Position numbers and translations under genes: made by a program
Assembly: GCF_003610375.1 (NCBI RefSeq)
Contig: NZ_RAPZ01000012.1
Coordinates: forward strand, 186,001 to 250,000
Reading direction: 5' to 3'
DNA: 64,000 nucleotides
Source: Sphingomonas sp. PP-CC-1A-547
GTDB taxonomy: Bacteria; Pseudomonadota; Alphaproteobacteria; Sphingomonadales; Sphingomonadaceae
Shown here: positions 53,395-62,281 of the stretch, piece after piece
How the letters are laid out: the number at the start of each line of letters is the position of its first letter
Position numbering within the stretch: the first letter of the stretch is position 1
Notes under the pieces: model-generated
Seen by the model: the letters and a program-made list of their open reading frames with translations, nothing else
What the model was told of the DNA's origin: nothing
Database searches by the model: none

Positions 53395-54081
53395 TCAGCG
53401 CTCGCTGAGGTAGTAGCGGTCCGTGGCGTTCAGGTCGGCGTCGAGTTCGTAGACGATCGGCTGGCCGGTCGGGATCTCGAGGCTGGTGATCTCGTCGTCG
53501 GGGATGTTCGAGAGGTGCTTGACCAGCGCGCGGAGCGAGTTGCCGTGCGCGGAGATCAGGATGCGCTGGCCGTCCTTGAGCGCGGGGGCGATGCGCTCGT
53601 CCCAATAGGGGAGGACGCGCGCGATGGTGTCCTTGAGGCTCTCGGTCTTGGGGATGGCGATGCCATCGTAGCGCCGGTCCTTGGACAGGTCGAATTCGCT
53701 ACCGTCGTCGAGCACGGGCGGCGGGACGTCGAAGCTGCGGCGCCAGATGTGAACCTGCGCGTCGCCGTGCTTGGCCGCGGTCTCGGCCTTGTCGAGGCCG
53801 GTGAGGCCACCATAGTGACGCTCGTTGAGACGCCAGTCCTTCTCGACCGGGAGCCAGAGGCGGCCCATCGCCTCCAGCGCGATGTTGAGCGTCTTGATCG
53901 CACGGGTCTGAAGGCTGACGAAGGTCTGGTCGAAGTCGAGGCCCTTGGCGGCCATCAGCTCGCCTGCGGCCTTGGCCTCGGCCTCACCCTTGGCGGTCAT
54001 GTCGACGTCCCACCAGCCGGTGAAGCGGTTCTCGAGGTTCCAGGTGGACTGGCCGTGGCGGATCAGGACTAGTGTCGGCAT
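53395..54081 (-). CDS. gpmA: 2,3-bisphosphoglycerate-dependent phosphoglycerate mutase
   Basis: 228 residues. The phosphohistidine motif is [10 protein letters not shown] (about 5-14), with the [14 protein letters not shown] substrate loop and the second His in [13 protein letters not shown]. It interconverts 3- and 2-phosphoglycerate in glycolysis and gluconeogenesis. Length and motifs are standard. The gap to the peptidase gene (54082-54204) holds no feature I can identify. Confidence 0.95.
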   Translation of the reverse strand: MPTLVLIRHGQSTWNLENRFTGWWDVDMTAKGEAEAKAAGELMAAKGLDFDQTFVSLQTRAIKTLNIALEAMGRLWLPVEKDWRLNERHYGGLTGLDKAETAAKHGDAQVHIWRRSFDVPPPVLDDGSEFDLSKDRRYDGIAIPKTESLKDTIARVLPYWDERIAPALKDGQRILISAHGNSLRALVKHLSNIPDDEITSLEIPTGQPIVYELDADLNATDRYYLSER

Positions 54082-54204
54082 TCGGGCTCCTGCGATGGCG
54101 GGACTGAACGGAAGGGTTCAAAGGTTAGGATAAGGTTAGGCCAACGCACGGTCCGCAGCGCTTGAACCCAAGCCTCCAAACCGTGCCAAGCCGTTGTTAT
54201 CGGG

Positions 54205-55341
54205 TCAGATTTCGTCGATCATGCCGGCGAGTGTCTCAAGCATCGCATGCGCGAGCTGTTTCGAGCGCTCGGGCGACCAGCCGAATTCGGGATCGGCATT
54301 GGCGTCGTGATCCTTGAACGGCATCTCCAGCGTCATCGACACCGCGCCGAAGCGCTCGGCGAGCTGGTTGGTCGACATCGACAGGTTCGCGGTCCCAGGT
54401 GCGGACTTGGGATAGCCCTTCTCGGTCTGGAAATCGGGCGTGTGCGCCGCGAGCCGACGGCCGTACTCGTAGAATTTCTCGCCGTGCGCGTCGGTCCAGG
54501 ACGGGATGCCTTCGAAGCCGGCGATGAAGTTCGCCGGGATCGCCTCGTCGCCGTGGATGTCCATCGCGACGTCGACGCCGGTCAGGTCCATCGCGTTGCG
54601 CACGCACAGGACTTCGGGGCTCTTCTCCGGCGTCGGCGTGTGCCATTCGCGGTTGAGGTTCACCCCGACCGCATTGGTGCGCAGATGACCCCGGCGCGTG
54701 CCGTCCGGGTTCATGTTGGGGACGACGTTGAAGGTCGCCTTCGCCAGCAGGTCCGCCGTGATCGGGTCGGCCGAATCGGTCAGCCGCTCCAGCGCGCCTT
54801 CCATCCACCATTCGGTCATCGATTCGCCCGGATGCTGGCGCCCATAGATCCAGACCTGCTTCGGGCCCGAGCCGATCGTGAAGCAGTCGATCGCCTGCCC
54901 GTCGAGCGACTGGCCGAGTTCGCGGTGCACGACACCCGGCAGCAACGCGGTGCGCGCCACCAGAGCCTCGTGCATCTCCATCGTGTACGGCGCGAAATAC
55001 GCGAACCAGGCGAGATCCGTGTCGGCGGTGAAGTCGAATTCGAGCACGCCATTGTCATAGCGCGTCTCGATCATCCGCCACGCCTGGTGATCGGTGCTGG
55101 CGCGCGTCTTGTAGCCGGGCCAGCCGAACGGATAGGCCGACTTGCCCGCATTCAGGATGCGGTAGGTCAGCGTGCGGCCGGCCGCGCCCGCCACGCGGAA
55201 GTAGAACCACTGGAAGAAATCGGACTGGAAATCGGTGACGATCTCCAGATCGATTCGGTCCCCCTCGATGACGACAACACGGATGTTGCCGCCATCGAAG
55301 GCTGCGTTGACGGTGACGGGGTTCATGGTCTGTGCGTTCAT
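54205..55341 (-). CDS. M14 family carboxypeptidase (cytosolic AGBL/CCP-like)
   Basis: 378 residues from ATG 55341, overlapping the lipoprotein stop (ATGA). An N-terminal beta domain (about 1-130, WFYFRVAGAAGRTLTYRILN) typical of the cytosolic carboxypeptidase family precedes the zinc peptidase. Zinc ligands are H170 and E173 (GRQHPGES) and H263 (MDIHGDE); the substrate Asn/Arg pair is in VNLNREW and the catalytic Glu in TLEMPFKDHD. No signal peptide, so it probably acts in the cytoplasm. Substrate unknown; bacterial members may trim C-terminal residues of proteins. Confidence 0.9.
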   Translation of the reverse strand: MNAQTMNPVTVNAAFDGGNIRVVVIEGDRIDLEIVTDFQSDFFQWFYFRVAGAAGRTLTYRILNAGKSAYPFGWPGYKTRASTDHQAWRMIETRYDNGVLEFDFTADTDLAWFAYFAPYTMEMHEALVARTALLPGVVHRELGQSLDGQAIDCFTIGSGPKQVWIYGRQHPGESMTEWWMEGALERLTDSADPITADLLAKATFNVVPNMNPDGTRRGHLRTNAVGVNLNREWHTPTPEKSPEVLCVRNAMDLTGVDVAMDIHGDEAIPANFIAGFEGIPSWTDAHGEKFYEYGRRLAAHTPDFQTEKGYPKSAPGTANLSMSTNQLAERFGAVSMTLEMPFKDHDANADPEFGWSPERSKQLAHAMLETLAGMIDEI

Positions 55342-55964
55342 TTCACCTGGATAGTGCGACCGGACTCGCCGGGGAACCCCATGAACAATGCGCGGGCGAG
55401 CTTGTCGGCCTGGATATCGGTCCGGGCGTCCTCCTTGCGAGCGTCGGCGAATGACTGCGCGCGACCTTCCCAGACGGGCGACTGGTCGGCGGTGCGCTTG
55501 ATCGTGACCGACAGTTCGGAGACGAGGATCGCGGTGCTGCCGCCGCCGCCGATCGGGAAGCCGACGCCACCACCGAGCCCGACGCCACCGCCGCCACCAC
55601 GACGACCACCGCCGCCGCTGAAGCCGCCGCCACCGATGCCGATGCTGATCGGCGACTGCTTGGGTGGCCCTGCCTGCGTGGTGCGGGTGAAGCCGACGGT
55701 CGCCACCAGCAGCGGCTTGGCGCCGGGTGCGGGGACGCTGTAGCCGGCCTGGAGCAGCTGGCCCTGTACGGCGGCGGCATAGGTCTTGAACTCGATGCTG
55801 GCCGGGCCGCCGGCGGTCAGCGGCTGGACGGCGATGGTGCCGCGGTCGATCGGCTCGCCGAGGTGATAGCGCAGCACTTCCGTGGGCGGCAGCGACGGGC
55901 CGGTCGCACACGCGGTGAGGGATGCGCTTGCCAGCGCCAGGACCAGGATCGAACGAACCGCCAT
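55338..55964 (-). CDS. DUF4136-like lipoprotein
   Basis: 208 residues from ATG 55964. A signal peptide ends in lipobox SLTAC (Cys about residue 19), so lipid attachment and outer-membrane or periplasmic location are likely. The body resembles DUF4136-type lipoproteins: FKTYAAAVQGQLLQAGYSV and the late AQSFADARKEDARTDIQADK. The middle is a Gly-rich tract (SGGGGRRGGGGGVGLGGGVG), which is unusual. It precedes and overlaps the M14 peptidase gene, so the two are translated together. Function unknown. Confidence 0.8.
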   Translation of the reverse strand: MAVRSILVLALASASLTACATGPSLPPTEVLRYHLGEPIDRGTIAVQPLTAGGPASIEFKTYAAAVQGQLLQAGYSVPAPGAKPLLVATVGFTRTTQAGPPKQSPISIGIGGGGFSGGGGRRGGGGGVGLGGGVGFPIGGGGSTAILVSELSVTIKRTADQSPVWEGRAQSFADARKEDARTDIQADKLARALFMGFPGESGRTIQVK

Positions 55965-56121
55965 CGGGACTTCCTTAGAATGTTGCGCTATAGTAACGCT
56001 CCGACCAGCCGAGTGGGTTCCCGGATGGTAGGAGCGTGTCCGTTGCTTGACTTGGACACACCCCGCCATTAGGCGATCCCGTCTTTCCGCACACCTAGAT
56101 TTGAAAAGAAGCGAATCGATC

Positions 56122-56247
56122 ATGAAGATCCGCAATTCCCTGAAGTCGCTCAAGGATCGTCACCGCGATAACCGCGTGATCCGTCGTCGTGGCCGTACCT
56201 ACGTCATCAACAAGACCAACCGTCGCTTTAAGGCACGCCAGGGCTAA
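56122..56247 (+). CDS. rpmJ: 50S ribosomal protein L36, Cys-free type
   Basis: 41 residues from ATG 56122 ([14 protein letters not shown]...). It has the L36 signature ending [16 protein letters not shown] but no Cys, the zinc-independent form usual in alphaproteobacteria. Very basic. The AAAAGAAGCG before the start is a weak ribosome site. A HAD hydrolase frame overlaps its 3' end. Confidence 0.95.
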   Translation: MKIRNSLKSLKDRHRDNRVIRRRGRTYVINKTNRRFKARQG

Positions 56248-56866
56248 AGCCCTGATAACGGCCGTCATCTTCGACGTCGGTCGTGTCCTTTACGACTGGG
56301 ATCCCCGGATCCTGTACGAGCGCCTGATTGATGACGATCGGGCGCTCGACGCGTTCCTGCGCGACGTCGTGACGATCGATTGGCACTTCCAGCACGATGC
56401 TGGCCGCGACTTCGCCGACACCTCGGCGGAGCTGGCCGCGTTGCATCCGCAGCATGCCGACTTGATCGCCGCCTGGGGGCCGCGATTCAACGAGAGCATC
56501 GGTGCGCGAATCGCCGGGATGCAGGAGATCGTCGAGGAGCTCGACGCGGCCGGCGTACCGCTGTTCGCGATCACGAACTTCAGCCACGAGTTCTGGCCAC
56601 CCTTTCGCGCGCGTGAAGCACAGCTGTTCGACCGGTTCCGCGACGTGGTCGTATCGGGCGAGGAGAAGATGGTGAAGCCGGATGCGGCGATCTATCGGCT
56701 CGCGCTGGAGCGATTCGGGTTGGCGGCGGAGGAGGCCGTGTTCGTCGACGACAATGCGGCGAACGTGGCGGCGGCGCGGGCTTTGGGAATCGAATCGGTG
56801 CTTTTTACCGATGCGGCGGATTTTCGCGCGCGATTGGTTAAGCTTGGGCTCCCGATCGCGGCTTAG
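56189..56866 (+). CDS. HAD family hydrolase
   Basis: 225 residues if ATG 56189 is used, which overlaps rpmJ by 59 nt in another frame; the conserved part begins [18 protein letters not shown] at CTG 56252, just after the rpmJ stop, so CTG may be the true start. HAD motifs: nucleophile DVGRV (DxGxV where DxDxT is usual, as in many haloacid-dehalogenase-type phosphatases), ITNFSHE, then KPDAAIY and the [10 protein letters not shown] acidic loop. Substrate unknown; probably a small-molecule phosphatase or dehalogenase. Confidence 0.88.
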   Translation: MAVPTSSTRPTVALRHARAKALITAVIFDVGRVLYDWDPRILYERLIDDDRALDAFLRDVVTIDWHFQHDAGRDFADTSAELAALHPQHADLIAAWGPRFNESIGARIAGMQEIVEELDAAGVPLFAITNFSHEFWPPFRAREAQLFDRFRDVVVSGEEKMVKPDAAIYRLALERFGLAAEEAVFVDDNAANVAAARALGIESVLFTDAADFRARLVKLGLPIAA

Positions 56867-56889
56867 CCGTTACCCGGCCAAAGTTTGTT

Positions 56890-56935
56890 TCCCCGCGAAG
56901 GCGGGGACCCAGTCTGGGCTCCCGCCTTCGCGGGA
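56890..56935. repeat. Short inverted repeat downstream of HAD gene
   Basis: TCCCCGCGAAGGCGGGGACC and GCTCCCGCCTTCGCGGGAGA form near-perfect hairpin arms around CAGTCTGG. It lies between the converging HAD and L,D-transpeptidase genes and may terminate both. The GCGAAGGC core is shared with the repeat at 34767. Confidence 0.8.
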
Positions 56936-56971
56936 GAACAAGGAAGGGATTACTGCCCTCCCCTATCGGCA

Positions 56972-57586
56972 TCACTGCTCGAGCGAAATCGACTGGCGCA
57001 GATTCGCCACCGCCGTCTCCTGATCCGGGACCGGTGCTTCCGGGGCCATCCCACCCTCGAAATCGTCCGTCACCGTCACGGTCGTTCCCAGCGTCGTCAC
57101 CCCGAACAACTGCTTGGCAAAGCCGAGCGGGACGCGGATGCAGCCGTGCGATGCGGGGAAGCCAGGGTTGCGCCCCGCGTGGATCGCGATGCCGTCCCAG
57201 GTCAGCCGCTGCATGAACGGCATCGACGCATCGTCGTACAGGCTCGACTTGTGGACGGCGTTCTTCTGCAGGATCGGATAGGTGCCGACCGGCGTGTCCT
57301 TGCCGTCCTTGCCACTGGAGATCGTTGTCGCCGCGATCATCGTCGACCCGCGATAGACGAACGCGCGCTGCTCCTGCAGGCTGACGACGATGCTGACGGG
57401 CTCGCTGGAGCCATTGTCCTTCCAGACGAACTGGTTGGGCGAGAGTTCGGTTGCGGCCTGTTCGATCGGCATCGCAGCGATGGCGGCAGCCGATGCGGCC
57501 TGCGCGGGATTTGCGCCCGCAAGGATCGCAAAGGTCAGCCCCATTGCCATGAAAGACCGCGCCATCCCGTTCGCCATCTTGCCCAT
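56972..57586 (-). CDS. L,D-transpeptidase (YkuD domain)
   Basis: 204 residues from ATG 57586, chosen because it gives a signal peptide (about 1-30, ending AQAA); longer frames begin in Arg-rich sequence. The YkuD domain is about 55-180: VSIVVSLQEQRAFVYRG, SSGKDGKDTPVGTYPI and the catalytic IHAGRNPGFPASHGCIRVP with His and Cys. It makes 3-3 cross-links or attaches proteins to peptidoglycan. It is divergent from the second transpeptidase-like gene with a 204-bp gap. Confidence 0.93.
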   Translation of the reverse strand: MGKMANGMARSFMAMGLTFAILAGANPAQAASAAAIAAMPIEQAATELSPNQFVWKDNGSSEPVSIVVSLQEQRAFVYRGSTMIAATTISSGKDGKDTPVGTYPILQKNAVHKSSLYDDASMPFMQRLTWDGIAIHAGRNPGFPASHGCIRVPLGFAKQLFGVTTLGTTVTVTDDFEGGMAPEAPVPDQETAVANLRQSISLEQ

Positions 57587-57790
57587 CGTCGCGTCCGTCC
57601 TCGAATCCCGATATTTTCGCCCAACGCGCGATTCTCGAAAACGTGCCGTCGGACGATTGAGTCGACGAACCGACCCCAAGCCGGGGTAGTTCGAGGGAAC
57701 GGACCCACAACCAATGGAAATGGTTGCAGAATATTCACGGAAAATCGGCTATACGGGTTCCCAAGAAACGGGGCAATTTCGGGAAAATCG

Positions 57791-58495
57791 ATGCACGACG
57801 AGCAAGGTCTTGTGCGCGAACGACGCGCGCTTCTGAAGAATGGTTTGGTATTGGCGGGGGCTTTGGTGGTGCCGGGGGCAGTGTCGGCGACGACGCGTCT
57901 CGGACGTCCGCTGACCGCACGTGATTTGAAGCCGATGACGCAGCCACCGCTGCCGCGCACCACGGTCGCACTGACCTCGCCCAAGGTGGTTCGTCCAGAT
58001 CTGCTGCGCCAGGCGATGGCGTCGCTCAGCCGTCACGGCAGCCGCATCCAGCATCATGACCGCATCGCGATCGCCGATTTCGCGGCACCGTCGGGCAAGC
58101 CGCGGTTCCACTTCGTCGACCTCGCCAGCGGGCGCAGCACGTCGTTGCTGGTCGCGCACGGCAGTGGTTCGGATCCGGCGCATACCGGCTATCTCGAGCG
58201 CTTCTCGAACCGCTTCGGCTCGAACGCCTCGTCCGAGGGCGCTTTCGTCACGGACGATTATTATGTCGGCAAGCATGGGCGTTCGCAGCGCCTGATCGGT
58301 CTCGATCCGACCAACGACAACGCGCTCGATCGTGCGATCGTCGTGCATTCAGCATGGTACGCGAACAAGGACATGATCGAGAGCCACGGCATGCTCGGTC
58401 GCAGCCAGGGGTGCTTCGCCGTTGGCGAGCGCGATCTGGACCAAGTGTTCGCGCGGCTCGGTGCCGGTCGGATGATCTACGCCGCCAAGGTCTGA
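57791..58495 (+). CDS. Murein L,D-transpeptidase catalytic domain protein
   Basis: 234 residues from ATG 57791. The N-terminus is a signal-like segment (LLKNGLVLAGALVVPGAVSA, about 14-35). The catalytic region reads FVTDDYYVGKHGRSQRLIGL, VVHSAWYANKD, and GMLGRSQGCFAVGERD with the Cys nucleophile, the YkuD_2-like group. It likely acts on peptidoglycan in the periplasm. Together with the divergent gene at 56972 it forms a pair of cell-wall cross-linking genes. Confidence 0.88.
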   Translation: MHDEQGLVRERRALLKNGLVLAGALVVPGAVSATTRLGRPLTARDLKPMTQPPLPRTTVALTSPKVVRPDLLRQAMASLSRHGSRIQHHDRIAIADFAAPSGKPRFHFVDLASGRSTSLLVAHGSGSDPAHTGYLERFSNRFGSNASSEGAFVTDDYYVGKHGRSQRLIGLDPTNDNALDRAIVVHSAWYANKDMIESHGMLGRSQGCFAVGERDLDQVFARLGAGRMIYAAKV

Positions 58496-58514
58496 AATAC
58501 CGGCCCGGACCGCG

Positions 58515-59636
58515 CTACTCCGCGGTCTGGGCCATGCGGCTCTGCTGCATTCTCCGGCGGGCGCGTCTGACGCCGCCGATGAGCCCCGACCACAACAGCG
58601 CTTCGACTCCGGCATAGCCGAGCCCGAGATGATCGGGGCGCACCGCCAGCACGTCTTGCAGGCTGACCGTCCCAGCGCGTAGCCCTGCCCGGCCGATATC
58701 GCCCCAGCGTCGTGCGGTCTCCCAGCGGATCAGGCGAATGTCATGCGCGGAACAGTCGTGCGTCGCCAGAAAGTCCGCCTGGATGACGCTCAGCGCACTG
58801 CCCAGGGTCGCCAGTGCGGCGCGATCGGGCACGGGGCGCTTGGCCATGTTGTGCAGCGTGATCAGCCTCGCGATTCGCTCCGCGCGATCGTCGAACAACC
58901 GGGCATAGCGTTCGGTCAGGACGCGGACCGACGCCGCCTCCATCGTATCGACGAACCGCTTCGAGACACCGCCGGGGTGGACGCGGTACAGCACCAGCGC
59001 CTCGTCAAGCCGCGCGATCGCGCCGAAATGCTGGATCCGCTGGTACAGGTCGAAATCCTCGGCATACAGGAGCTCCGGCCGGGTCACCGGGTCGAGCTGT
59101 CGCGCCACCTCCGTCCGCATCATCGTCGACGACCAGACCAGGGGGTTCTCGATACAGGTCAGCCATGCGACCAGCGCGGGCGTGGTCGTCGGCGCGTAGC
59201 TCGACGGACCGACCACGCCGGACGTCAGGAGTTCGGCGGCGGTGCCCAGCAAGACGGTGTTTGGATGCGCGTCGAGATACGCGACCTGACGGGCGAAGCG
59301 ATCGGGGCGGCAGATGTCGTCATGGTCGAGCGCGGCGATGTAGCGGCCGCGCGCCTCCGCAAACCCGCGGTTGCGCGCGAGCACCGGGCCGCCGTTCTTC
59401 GCCATCTGGACCAGTCGGACGCGGGGATCTGGCCAAGCGTGCACCACCTTGCGCGTGTCGTCGGTCGAGCAGTCGTCGACGACGATCACCTCGAAATCGG
59501 TGAACGTCTGTGCTTGCAGGCTGGCGAGCGTCTCCTCGATCAACCCGGCGCCATTATACGCCGCCATGACCACGGTGACGACGGGGCTAACGGCGGGGCT
59601 CACGACGGGATCAGCCGTTCGATCGTCCGACGTCAC
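58515..59636 (-). CDS. Family 2 glycosyltransferase
   Basis: 373 residues from GTG 59636, overlapping the upstream stop (GTGA); the longer open frame lies within the preceding gene. The GT-A core has VVTVVMAAYNGAGLIEETLA, VIVVDDCSTDDT and ALDHDDICRPDRF (DxD-type), with the acceptor region around YAEDFDLYQRIQHFG. It adds a sugar to a surface polysaccharide or lipid; donor unknown. It is tightly coupled to the aminotransferase-flavoprotein fusion gene, so they share a pathway. Confidence 0.88.
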   Translation of the reverse strand: MTSDDRTADPVVSPAVSPVVTVVMAAYNGAGLIEETLASLQAQTFTDFEVIVVDDCSTDDTRKVVHAWPDPRVRLVQMAKNGGPVLARNRGFAEARGRYIAALDHDDICRPDRFARQVAYLDAHPNTVLLGTAAELLTSGVVGPSSYAPTTTPALVAWLTCIENPLVWSSTMMRTEVARQLDPVTRPELLYAEDFDLYQRIQHFGAIARLDEALVLYRVHPGGVSKRFVDTMEAASVRVLTERYARLFDDRAERIARLITLHNMAKRPVPDRAALATLGSALSVIQADFLATHDCSAHDIRLIRWETARRWGDIGRAGLRAGTVSLQDVLAVRPDHLGLGYAGVEALLWSGLIGGVRRARRRMQQSRMAQTAE

Positions 59637-62143
59637 GCTGCTGCCAGTGCCTTCGATGCCATCACCTGATCGATTATCATCAACCCCACGTCGTTCTGCC
59701 AGAGCCATAAGCCATTGGCTTGCCCGGAGAAACTGGATTCGCCACCGAGAGCGCCCCAAGGCACGAAGCCGGCGGCCAGGCCGAGCCCGTACAAGCCCGG
59801 GATCGGTGCGCCCTGATCGTCGACGATCCGGCAGTGGCGGTCGACCATCGGCTTTCCGTCATGGGCGGCCAGCGGTATCCGTGCGCCGTCGCGGTCGGCG
59901 AGCGGCATCGCGATCGGTCGATAGCCCAGCGCCGCGATGACGAGGTCGGCTTCCGCGATTGCCGCCCGTGCGCCCGCATCGTCGTCGCCCGTGATCCGGT
60001 GTAGCGCGACGCGGGGATCGGGCACGCGGCCGTCTATACCGAGCATCCGCAGCACGAGGTCGCGCGCCTCGAGACGGAAGCCGGCGAGGCGGTAGACGAA
60101 CCCCGACACCGGACAGATGTCGTTGGGGCCGAAATCGGTGAACCCCTCGGCATGCGCGGCCTCGACCGAATGGTAGAAGGGGCGCAGCGGCTTGCGGTGC
60201 AGCAACGTGATCGCCCCTGCCCCCAACGGCAACGGCGGCTGGCTCTTGAGCAACAGCGAGATCGTGGTCAGCGCGCTGGTCGAACCGCCGATCACCGCGA
60301 TCTTCGGGGCGCGCTTGCCGGTCAGGATATCGGCGACCTTCTCGAACCCGCCGGTCGTCAGCACGTCGTCGGACTGGAGCAGGCGCCCGCTCGCCAGCTC
60401 GATCAGGCCGGCCCCCGCGACCTGCTGCGTGGCGAGCCGGTCGAGCGGCTGGTGACCGCCGGTCGCGACGACGATGTTGCGCGCGAGCTGCTCGAAGACA
60501 TGGCCATCGGCGAGGCGGCGGACCTGTACGCTCCACAGGCCTTCGCCGACGCGTTTCGCACCTAGTGCCTCGTGCCCGGTCAGCACGACGCCGCCATTGC
60601 CGCGAACGATATCGGTCAGCCGGTCGCCGGTCGCGCGCAACAGCGGCCCGACCTCGGTCAGCGGCACGCCCAGCGCGCTCTCATGTGCCGCGACCGCACG
60701 TCCGGCGGGATGATCGACCAGCCGCGCGAGCTCGGGATGCACGTTGCCTCGGACCGCGGTCAGGAAGGTCTGCGCGGTCGAATCCGACGTGATCGCATAA
60801 CGCCCGAGCCGCCCGCCGCCGATCGCGTTGCCGCGCTCGATCACCATCAGCCCGGACGCGACGAGATCGGGGAGCAGGCCGCGCTTTGTAGCCGAGGTGA
60901 GCATCGCCGTCCCCGCGGGGCCGCCGCCGATCACGATGACCGAGGCGATCTTGCCGTTGGCACCGCGCACCGACGCACGCCGGTCGAGCGGCCGGACGAT
61001 CGCGGCGCAGGCGTTCGCGAGCGCTTCGGCAGCGCGCCGCGCGTCGGCGACCGACATCGCATCGGTGATCGGCAGCGACAGCATCCGCCCGGCGATCTTG
61101 TCGGCGACCGGGGTGGGCTCGATCATCGCGGTCGCCTGGAACCAGGGCTGTTCGCCGAGGTGCGGGCTGAAATAGCGGCCGCAGCCGACTCCATCCGCCT
61201 CGATCGCTTCGACGATCGCGTCGCGGTGATGCGCGATGTGCTCGGGAAGCAGTACCGGCATGAACTGCATCGAGCGGCGCCGGCCCGACACCGCCTGGAA
61301 CTGGAAGTCGGGGAGCGTGGCGCGGTAGGTTTCCTCCAGCACGGCGCGGTGGTTTGCGATTGCGTCGATCTCGGCCAGCTTGGTCTGCGCCATGATCGCG
61401 GTGATCTCGGGCAGCTTGGCGTTGATGCCCGGCAAAGTCGCGTTGCGGCTGCCTTCGAACCCAAAATTTCCCATCGAGCGCAACGTCGCGATCAAGTCGC
61501 CGTCGCCGCTGTGGATCAGACCGCCCTCGCCCACCGCGAACGTCTTTGTCGCGTGCATCGAATGGACCACCGCGAACGGCGCGCGCGCACCGAAGCCGAG
61601 CCCTGCACCGTCGAGCGTGCCGAGCGACGAGGCCGCGTCGATCACGATTCCAACGCCGTAGCGGCGCTGGAAATGGACGTAGCGGTCGAGGTCGATCGCG
61701 TTGCCGAACGTTGCGTACGGCACGACCACGCCGATCCGCTCGCCGTGGCGCTGGAGCAGCCGCTCCTCCTCGAGCGCGCACGCACCCCAATCGTTTGCGT
61801 CGATGTCGCATACCAGCGGCGTCAGCCCCGCCCATGCCGCCGCCTGCGCGGTCGCGGCGAAGGTGAGCGCGGGCATCAGCGCAAGCGTGCCCTGCTTTGG
61901 GTTCAGCCCGCCGGTACGCATCCCCGATGCGTGGCGGATCGCGAGCATCAGCCCGAGCGTGGCATTGCCGACCGCAAGGCTGGCACCGTGGCCGCCGAAG
62001 AGCTTATCGGTGACGCCAGCCTCGAACGCGCGAACCTCGGGGCCGTTGTTGCTGAACACGCCCGACGCCTCGACACGGCGCAATGCATCGAGGTGCTCGC
62101 TCAGCCGCGGCGGGTTCGGCGCGATCAGGGGGAGGCGTTTCAT
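59633..62143 (-). CDS. DegT-type aminotransferase fused to FAD/NAD(P) oxidoreductase
   Basis: 836 residues from ATG 62143. The first ~390 residues are a DegT/DnrJ/EryC1 sugar aminotransferase: SNNGPEVRAFEAGV, LALMPALTFAATAQAAAW, and the PLP lysine K200 in HATKTFAVGEGG. Residues about 400-836 are a flavoprotein with VIVIGGGPAGTAML (about 402), a second nucleotide motif KIAVIGGSTSALT (about 614) and IAALGYRPIAMPLA near the end, resembling lysine/ornithine N-monooxygenase or BVMO-like enzymes. I do not know a described protein with this order. It may make an aminated and oxidised sugar used by the adjacent glycosyltransferase. The frame is uninterrupted, so the fusion appears real. Confidence 0.85.
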   Translation of the reverse strand: MKRLPLIAPNPPRLSEHLDALRRVEASGVFSNNGPEVRAFEAGVTDKLFGGHGASLAVGNATLGLMLAIRHASGMRTGGLNPKQGTLALMPALTFAATAQAAAWAGLTPLVCDIDANDWGACALEEERLLQRHGERIGVVVPYATFGNAIDLDRYVHFQRRYGVGIVIDAASSLGTLDGAGLGFGARAPFAVVHSMHATKTFAVGEGGLIHSGDGDLIATLRSMGNFGFEGSRNATLPGINAKLPEITAIMAQTKLAEIDAIANHRAVLEETYRATLPDFQFQAVSGRRRSMQFMPVLLPEHIAHHRDAIVEAIEADGVGCGRYFSPHLGEQPWFQATAMIEPTPVADKIAGRMLSLPITDAMSVADARRAAEALANACAAIVRPLDRRASVRGANGKIASVIVIGGGPAGTAMLTSATKRGLLPDLVASGLMVIERGNAIGGGRLGRYAITSDSTAQTFLTAVRGNVHPELARLVDHPAGRAVAAHESALGVPLTEVGPLLRATGDRLTDIVRGNGGVVLTGHEALGAKRVGEGLWSVQVRRLADGHVFEQLARNIVVATGGHQPLDRLATQQVAGAGLIELASGRLLQSDDVLTTGGFEKVADILTGKRAPKIAVIGGSTSALTTISLLLKSQPPLPLGAGAITLLHRKPLRPFYHSVEAAHAEGFTDFGPNDICPVSGFVYRLAGFRLEARDLVLRMLGIDGRVPDPRVALHRITGDDDAGARAAIAEADLVIAALGYRPIAMPLADRDGARIPLAAHDGKPMVDRHCRIVDDQGAPIPGLYGLGLAAGFVPWGALGGESSFSGQANGLWLWQNDVGLMIIDQVMASKALAAA

Positions 62144-62281
62144 CGGCGATCCGGTCTGTTGTGCCGCAGACCTATGATCCACGGCCTCCTAAGAACCAGT
62201 AAAGCTGCCACATTTCGACCGATGCCGGGCGATGTTTTCCTTACATCATCCCGGCACGTGTCCGGGATGATGCAAGACTAA

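Noticed and set aside
60572..62281. 569-residue plus-strand frame
   Set aside because: It is antisense to the aminotransferase-flavoprotein gene, with Arg/Asp/His-rich composition and no domain.
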